64,000 nucleotides of DNA from Natronolimnohabitans sp. A-GB9. Lineage in GTDB: Archaea; Halobacteriota; Halobacteria; Halobacteriales; Natrialbaceae. This document shows, one piece after another, positions 60,496 to 64,000 of the stretch (position 1 is its first letter; every line of letters starts with the position of its first letter). The notes beneath the pieces are model-generated. The model did no database searches and had not been told where the DNA came from. It saw only the letters and a list, made by a program, of their open reading frames with translations. The stretch covers positions 1 through 64,000 of the forward strand of contig NZ_JAVDDV010000002.1 of the NCBI RefSeq assembly GCF_030848565.1, given 5' to 3'. A program made the translations under genes and the position numbers.

Positions 60496-61836
60496 GTGAA
60501 GCGCACCAACACGTTCGCCGTGCGGCCACTCTCCGATACCGGAGAGCAACTGCTACGAGACCTGTTGGACGCTTCCGCCGCTCTCTGGAACGAGGTCAAC
60601 TACGAACGCCTCATGCGGTACAACGACGAGGACGGCTACGAAGACGAAGACGTGTGGGACGCCGATACAGGCAGTCTCGAAGGCAAATACAAAGGCATGC
60701 TCGGTACGTCCACCGCTCAACAGGTGATACGGAAGAACTCCGAAGCATGGCGCGGATTCTTCGAGAACAAGAAAGCGTATCACGACGAGTCGGATACGTC
60801 AGTCACTGAACACCCGGAACCACCGGGATTCTGGGGCAACAAAGACGACGGACGCAAACTCCATACCGTCATCCGCAACACGTCGTATACCGTCAAATGG
60901 GGCGACCGCTCCCGGCTCGAAATACTGGTCGGGAGCGGGTTGAAAGACCGATACGACCACACCGGGCGTCTCCGGCTGGAAATCGCTGGCAACCCGAATT
61001 GGCCCGACTACGAGAAACAGGGCCGGTTGGACCTGTGGTACGACGAGACAGGCAGCACCTTCCGAGCTTCGCAACCCGTGACTGTTTCTGACGATATACG
61101 GGACACTCCACTGGCCGACGAGAAGGCCGCTCTGGACATCGGTGCGAACAATCTCGTTGCCTGCACCACCACGACCGGTGAGCAATATCTGTATGAGGGC
61201 CGTGAGTTGTTCCAGCGATTCCGCGAGACGACGCGAGAAATCGCCCGGTTACAGTCGAAACTCGAAGAAGACCGATACAGTAGCGAGCGTATCCGGCGGC
61301 TGTACCAAAAACGGACTCGTCGCCGGGACCACGCTCAGGAAGCGTTGTGTCGTGACCTGCTGGAACGACTGTACGCCGAAGGCGTGGATACACTGTATAT
61401 CGGTGGCTTGACCGACGTGCTGGACACGCACTGGTCGGTCGAGACGAATGCCAAAACCCACAACTTCTGGGCGTTCAAGCAGTTTACCGAGCGACTGGCC
61501 TGTACCGCCGAGGAATACGGTATCTCGGTAGAAGTCCGGTCAGAGGCGTGGACCAGTCAGGAGTGCCCGCAGTGTGGCGGCACAGACCGAACGACACGGC
61601 ATCAGGATACACTCACCTGTCCGTGTGGGTTCGAGGGGCACGCCGACCTTACAGCGTCGGAAACGTTCCTAAAGCGGCACACGGAAGAAGCAGTCAGGCC
61701 GATGGCACGGCCCGTGCGGTTCGAGTGGGACGACCACGAATGGTCGGAGTCACCACACTCTCACCGTCCCAAAGAACAGCGCACAGACCCGAGTACCGTC
61801 CACCATGACGGGAATGTTGCCTCCGGCGAGTCGTAG
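60496..61836 (+). CDS. tnpB: RNA-guided endonuclease TnpB (IS1341-type)
   Basis: 446-residue transposon-encoded nuclease, GTG start at 60496. RuvC-I Asp in [10 protein letters not shown] (D214); RuvC-III Asp in [11 protein letters not shown] (D384); zinc ribbon CPQC and CPC (C357, C360, C375, C377). The RuvC-II acidic residue is expected near [10 protein letters not shown] (301-310), where the usual E/D position shows glycines. N-terminal part holds the REC/WED region and [10 protein letters not shown]. It normally cuts DNA at the vacated site with a guide RNA from the right end. Possibly catalytically impaired. Confidence 0.9.
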   Translation: MKRTNTFAVRPLSDTGEQLLRDLLDASAALWNEVNYERLMRYNDEDGYEDEDVWDADTGSLEGKYKGMLGTSTAQQVIRKNSEAWRGFFENKKAYHDESDTSVTEHPEPPGFWGNKDDGRKLHTVIRNTSYTVKWGDRSRLEILVGSGLKDRYDHTGRLRLEIAGNPNWPDYEKQGRLDLWYDETGSTFRASQPVTVSDDIRDTPLADEKAALDIGANNLVACTTTTGEQYLYEGRELFQRFRETTREIARLQSKLEEDRYSSERIRRLYQKRTRRRDHAQEALCRDLLERLYAEGVDTLYIGGLTDVLDTHWSVETNAKTHNFWAFKQFTERLACTAEEYGISVEVRSEAWTSQECPQCGGTDRTTRHQDTLTCPCGFEGHADLTASETFLKRHTEEAVRPMARPVRFEWDDHEWSESPHSHRPKEQRTDPSTVHHDGNVASGES

Positions 61837-61891
61837 ACCGGCTGAGACTCCCACGGAGGAAACCGCGCCGTTCACGGCGCGGAGGATGTCA
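61780..61891 (+). ncRNA. right-end (omega/sot) guide RNA scaffold of tnpB
   Basis: In this group the 3' end of tnpB and the right end encode an overlapping RNA whose scaffold ends at the element boundary; the guide is the flanking DNA. Here the terminal hairpin 61863-61882 and GAGGATGTCA (61882-61891) fit; the 5' boundary is a guess. Sense-overlapping transcripts of this kind are known in Halobacterium. Confidence 0.5.
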
Positions 61892-61941
61892 TTCACGCGG
61901 GGAAACTTGTGTCTATCCCGGATCGTCACAGCTCCGGACAG

Positions 61942-62025
61942 TCATGCGGTCTCCTGTCGTCAATTACCGCCGGTTGCCGGGATAGGACGGCAATCGGCAG
62001 GACATCGGGACAGGGGTCCGTATCA
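61942..62025. repeat. dispersed palindromic repeat, family 1, copy E
   Basis: 84 bp: ends TCATGCGGTCTCCTGTCG and CAGGGGTCCGTATCA, inner stem ACCGCCGGTTGCCG / CGGCAATCGGC with some mismatches. It lies between the tnpB element and the 3' end of the zinc-ribbon gene at 62044. Confidence 0.8.
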
Positions 62026-62043
62026 GACTGACTACTGCCCGCC

Positions 62044-62172
62044 TCAGGCGCTTGCCGTCTCGAGGTCCGCTTTCTCGTACCGTCGCGCACAGTTGTGACA
62101 CTGGTAGCCACCCTCGATATGCGCATAGAGGCGCTCTCCACAGTCCTGACACCGCCAGACGGGGTGGTTCAT
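62044..62172 (-). CDS. zinc-ribbon micro-protein (42 aa)
   Basis: MNHPVWRCQDCGERLYAHIE, then CHNCARRYEKADLE: two CxxC knuckles (C8, C11, C25, C28) of a tiny zinc ribbon with basic flanks, so DNA or RNA contact is plausible. Function unknown. Start ATG 62172; a longer upstream start is not seen. Confidence 0.75.
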   Translation of the reverse strand: MNHPVWRCQDCGERLYAHIEGGYQCHNCARRYEKADLETASA

Positions 62173-62325
62173 CTAGTCGGGTTGGGGAGCCGAACACGAA
62201 TAAAAACTCGGGTGAACTGCTTAGCCCTACTCGTCCGACGAGTCAGTTCGTTGTGGACTGTAAACGGCAAATCGGACGACTAGACGAACGACGACGTTTA
62301 CCCGTTCGTCGGTCCAAAGGGGAGT

Positions 62326-62817
62326 ATGGACGACCACACCAGCGACCCGACGGTCGCGCCGCCGCCGGATTCGACGACGCCGACGGGCTGGCGCCCCGAC
62401 GTGGGGCGCTGGGAGCACGCGACGCTCCGTCGCGCGACGGTTCACGGCGTCCGACTGTTCAACGCCGCCGCCTACCACGAGAGCCACGACTGCTTCGAAC
62501 TCGAGTGGTACAACTACGGACGCGGGACGACCGAGAGCGCGTTCCTCCACGGAATGGTCCAGGTCGCCGCGGGCGCGTACAAACGCGTCGACTTCGAGGA
62601 CGACGGCGGGATGCGTTCGTTGTTTCGGACCGCACTCCAGTATCTGCGGGACGTTCCCCGGGATTACTACGGAGTCGACGTCCTCACGGTTCGGACGACG
62701 CTTACGAACGCACTCGAGGAGCCGAGTCGCATCGACGACTGGGCAATTCCACTCGACGGCGAACGACCGACCGCCCGGTCGGTCGATTTCGAGTACGCCG
62801 AAGGCCTCGAGGAGTGA
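62326..62817 (+). CDS. DUF309 family protein
   Basis: 163-residue helical protein. [20 protein letters not shown] and HDCFELEW match the DUF309 signature (F-N-x-x-x-Y-x-x-x-H-x-x-x-E-x-x-W). [13 protein letters not shown] and [16 protein letters not shown] complete the fold. The N-terminal 25 residues are a Pro/Thr/Asp-rich lead. Function unknown; metal binding by the His/Glu pair is possible. Confidence 0.83.
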   Translation: MDDHTSDPTVAPPPDSTTPTGWRPDVGRWEHATLRRATVHGVRLFNAAAYHESHDCFELEWYNYGRGTTESAFLHGMVQVAAGAYKRVDFEDDGGMRSLFRTALQYLRDVPRDYYGVDVLTVRTTLTNALEEPSRIDDWAIPLDGERPTARSVDFEYAEGLEE

Positions 62818-63008
62818 TCCGATCCGACGGAACGACCGTCTGGATATCGGACCGATTCGAACCGTGACAGCTGTCGACTGATCGTCGCTCGAGTGGATGG
62901 GTCACCACCACACGTAATCGTGGTACCTCCCCACATGCACAGATATCTGACAGGTCACCGTCGTGAGAGACCGAATCGCCTTTGGCTTCAGAGCCCAACT
63001 ATCACGTA

Positions 63009-63806
63009 ATGAGAGTTGCACAGCTCGGGTCGGGAACGCCGGAGATCGCAGTCGTCGCGGGTATTCACGGCGACGAACCCTGCGGCGTCCGGGCCGTCGA
63101 GCGGCTGCTCGACGAGCGACCGTCCGTCGAGCGGCCCGTCAAGCTCATCGTTGCCAACGAAAAAGCCCTCGAGCGACGGGTTCGGTTCGTCGACGAGGAT
63201 CTGAACCGTGCGTTCCCGGGCGACCCGAACGCGAAGACCCACGAAGCCCAACTCGCCGATCGACTCGTCGACGAACTCGAGGACTGTCTGGCGTTCTCGA
63301 TGCACTCGACCCAGAGCCACGGTGAGCCGTTTGCGATCGTCAACGGGATCAGCGAGACCGCCAAGAAACTGGCACCACGGCTCCCGGTCTCCGCGATGGT
63401 CGAAACGAGCGACTTCGCGGAGGGACGGCTCTTCGCCGAAATCAAGACGCTCGAAGTCGAGTGTGGGCTCCAGGGGTCCGAGACTGCCGCCCAGAACGCG
63501 GATCGGCTGACTCGAGCGTTCCTGACGGCCGTCGGCGCACTGCCCGGCGATACGATGCGACGCGATCTCCCGGTCTATCGACTGACCGACGTCATCCACA
63601 AACAGGAGGCCGACACCTACGAGGTCTTCGTCGAGAACTTCACCGAGGTCGAGGCCGGCGACCCCTTCGCAGCCGCCGACGGCAACACGCAGATCGCCGA
63701 CGAATCGTTCTATCCGGTCCTCATGTCCCCGAACGGCTACCGGAACGTCTTCGGCTACGCCGCCGAGAAAATAGACGTTTTGACGGCACCGCCAGCCGCC
63801 GACTAG
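63009..63806 (+). CDS. succinylglutamate desuccinylase/aspartoacylase-like zinc carboxypeptidase
   Basis: 265-residue M14-type hydrolase. Zinc ligands in AGIHGDEPCG (His and Glu), ERRVRFVDEDLNRAFPG (substrate Arg/Asn-like region) and SMHSTQSHGEPFA (His). Likely catalytic Glu in LEVECGLQG. It cleaves an N-acyl amino acid; exact substrate unknown. ATG 63009 (MRVAQLGSGTPEIAVV) is preferred; 62982 adds nine residues. No partner gene is adjacent. Confidence 0.87.
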   Translation: MRVAQLGSGTPEIAVVAGIHGDEPCGVRAVERLLDERPSVERPVKLIVANEKALERRVRFVDEDLNRAFPGDPNAKTHEAQLADRLVDELEDCLAFSMHSTQSHGEPFAIVNGISETAKKLAPRLPVSAMVETSDFAEGRLFAEIKTLEVECGLQGSETAAQNADRLTRAFLTAVGALPGDTMRRDLPVYRLTDVIHKQEADTYEVFVENFTEVEAGDPFAAADGNTQIADESFYPVLMSPNGYRNVFGYAAEKIDVLTAPPAAD

Positions 63807-63911
63807 CCGTCACTCGTTCGATTCTCGTACGGTCCGCTGTACCGATGTCCCGACGAACCTGGGACCCCCTCCCCCTGTAGCGTCGCCAGTACTGGCGGAC
63901 AGCGATCGGTC

Positions 63912-64000
63912 TCACACGGAATCGTATACCATGTCGTCGGGCGGCCACTGCTCGAGTTCGTCGGCCGCCTCGAACAGGTCGTCGACGGCTTCGGTGTCCG
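63912..64000 (-). CDS. C-terminal fragment of an unidentified protein
   Basis: Only the last 28 complete codons are in the window (ending ELEQWPPDDMVYDSV then TGA). Acidic and helix-forming. Too short to assign. Confidence 0.5.
   Translation of the reverse strand, partial: DTEAVDDLFEAADELEQWPPDDMVYDSV

Larger units (their letters stand above)
60117..61896. mobile_element. IS200/IS605-group element, IS1341-type (tnpB only)
   Basis: It carries tnpB without tnpA. The right end shows the hairpin CCGCGCCG-TTCA-CGGCGCGG followed by GAGGATGTCA (to 61891). The left boundary is uncertain (near TACCTTTCAAC, 60123-60133), and a matching core CGCCG-TTCA-CGGCG occurs at 60147-60160. It has a divergent 47-codon gene inside. 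It would need a tnpA in trans to move. Confidence 0.75.

Overview
The window is chromosomal DNA from a halophilic archaeon (class Halobacteria). Evidence: GC-rich sequence with many CTCGAG-type hexamers, strongly acidic predicted proteins, an archaeal TFB, TiaS, a secreted surface glycoprotein ending in a PGF-CTERM tail, a COG1361/RND exporter pair, phiH1-repressor-like regulators, TrmB- and Lrp-type regulators, a mevalonate-pathway HMG-CoA synthase, and several genes with a TATA element about 26 bp upstream of the start codon, as in leaderless haloarchaeal transcripts. The repeats recall Natrialbaceae genomes, but that is a guess. No rRNA or CRISPR array is visible; one tRNA (Val, CAC) is present.

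Layout. 1-6.3 kb: DNA repair (Ogg), small conserved proteins, TFB, and a glutaredoxin-thioredoxin reductase fusion. 6.5-15.9 kb: envelope block with two tandem winged-helix regulators, the S-layer glycoprotein, a COG1361 protein plus RND exporter operon preceded by a tiny leaderless ORF, and a TrmB regulator. 15.9-27.1 kb: VOC protein, NhaC antiporter, DRG GTPase, PRC-barrel protein, TiaS, archaeal HTH regulator, glutaredoxin, purine permease, glycerate kinase, TrkA protein. 27.3-39.4 kb: methyltransferase, second NhaC, glutathione-transferase-like reductase, NAD-dependent dehydrogenase, ferredoxin, DCC protein, HD hydrolase, thiolase, MsrA and small proteins. 39.5-42.4 kb: gene-poor, AT-richer segment bounded by tRNA-Val and a chain of tRNA-tail hairpins, possibly a decayed integration site. 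42.6-57.1 kb: adenine deaminase, cobalamin adenosyltransferase, CBS protein, NAD kinase-IMPase fusion, glycine dehydrogenase subunits, AI-2E family permease, copper ATPase plus TauE/SafE-like partner, HMG-CoA synthase. 57.9-64 kb: monothiol glutaredoxin, split YeeE/YedE transporter, an IS1341-type tnpB element with a divergent ribbon-helix-helix-like gene, DUF309 and aspartoacylase-like genes.

Functional themes: thiol redox chemistry (glutaredoxins, TrxR fusion, glutathione-transferase-like reductase, MsrA, DCC protein, sulfur transporter), cation homeostasis (two NhaC, TrkA, copper ATPase), envelope biogenesis, and at least five tiny zinc-ribbon proteins.

The most striking non-gene signal is a dispersed family of roughly 82-86 bp palindromic elements (six complete copies plus several half copies). 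Their conserved ends read TGATACGG outward-in, and the outermost TGA repeatedly serves as the stop codon of the adjoining gene, in one case for both convergent genes. A second element family with related ends is also present.
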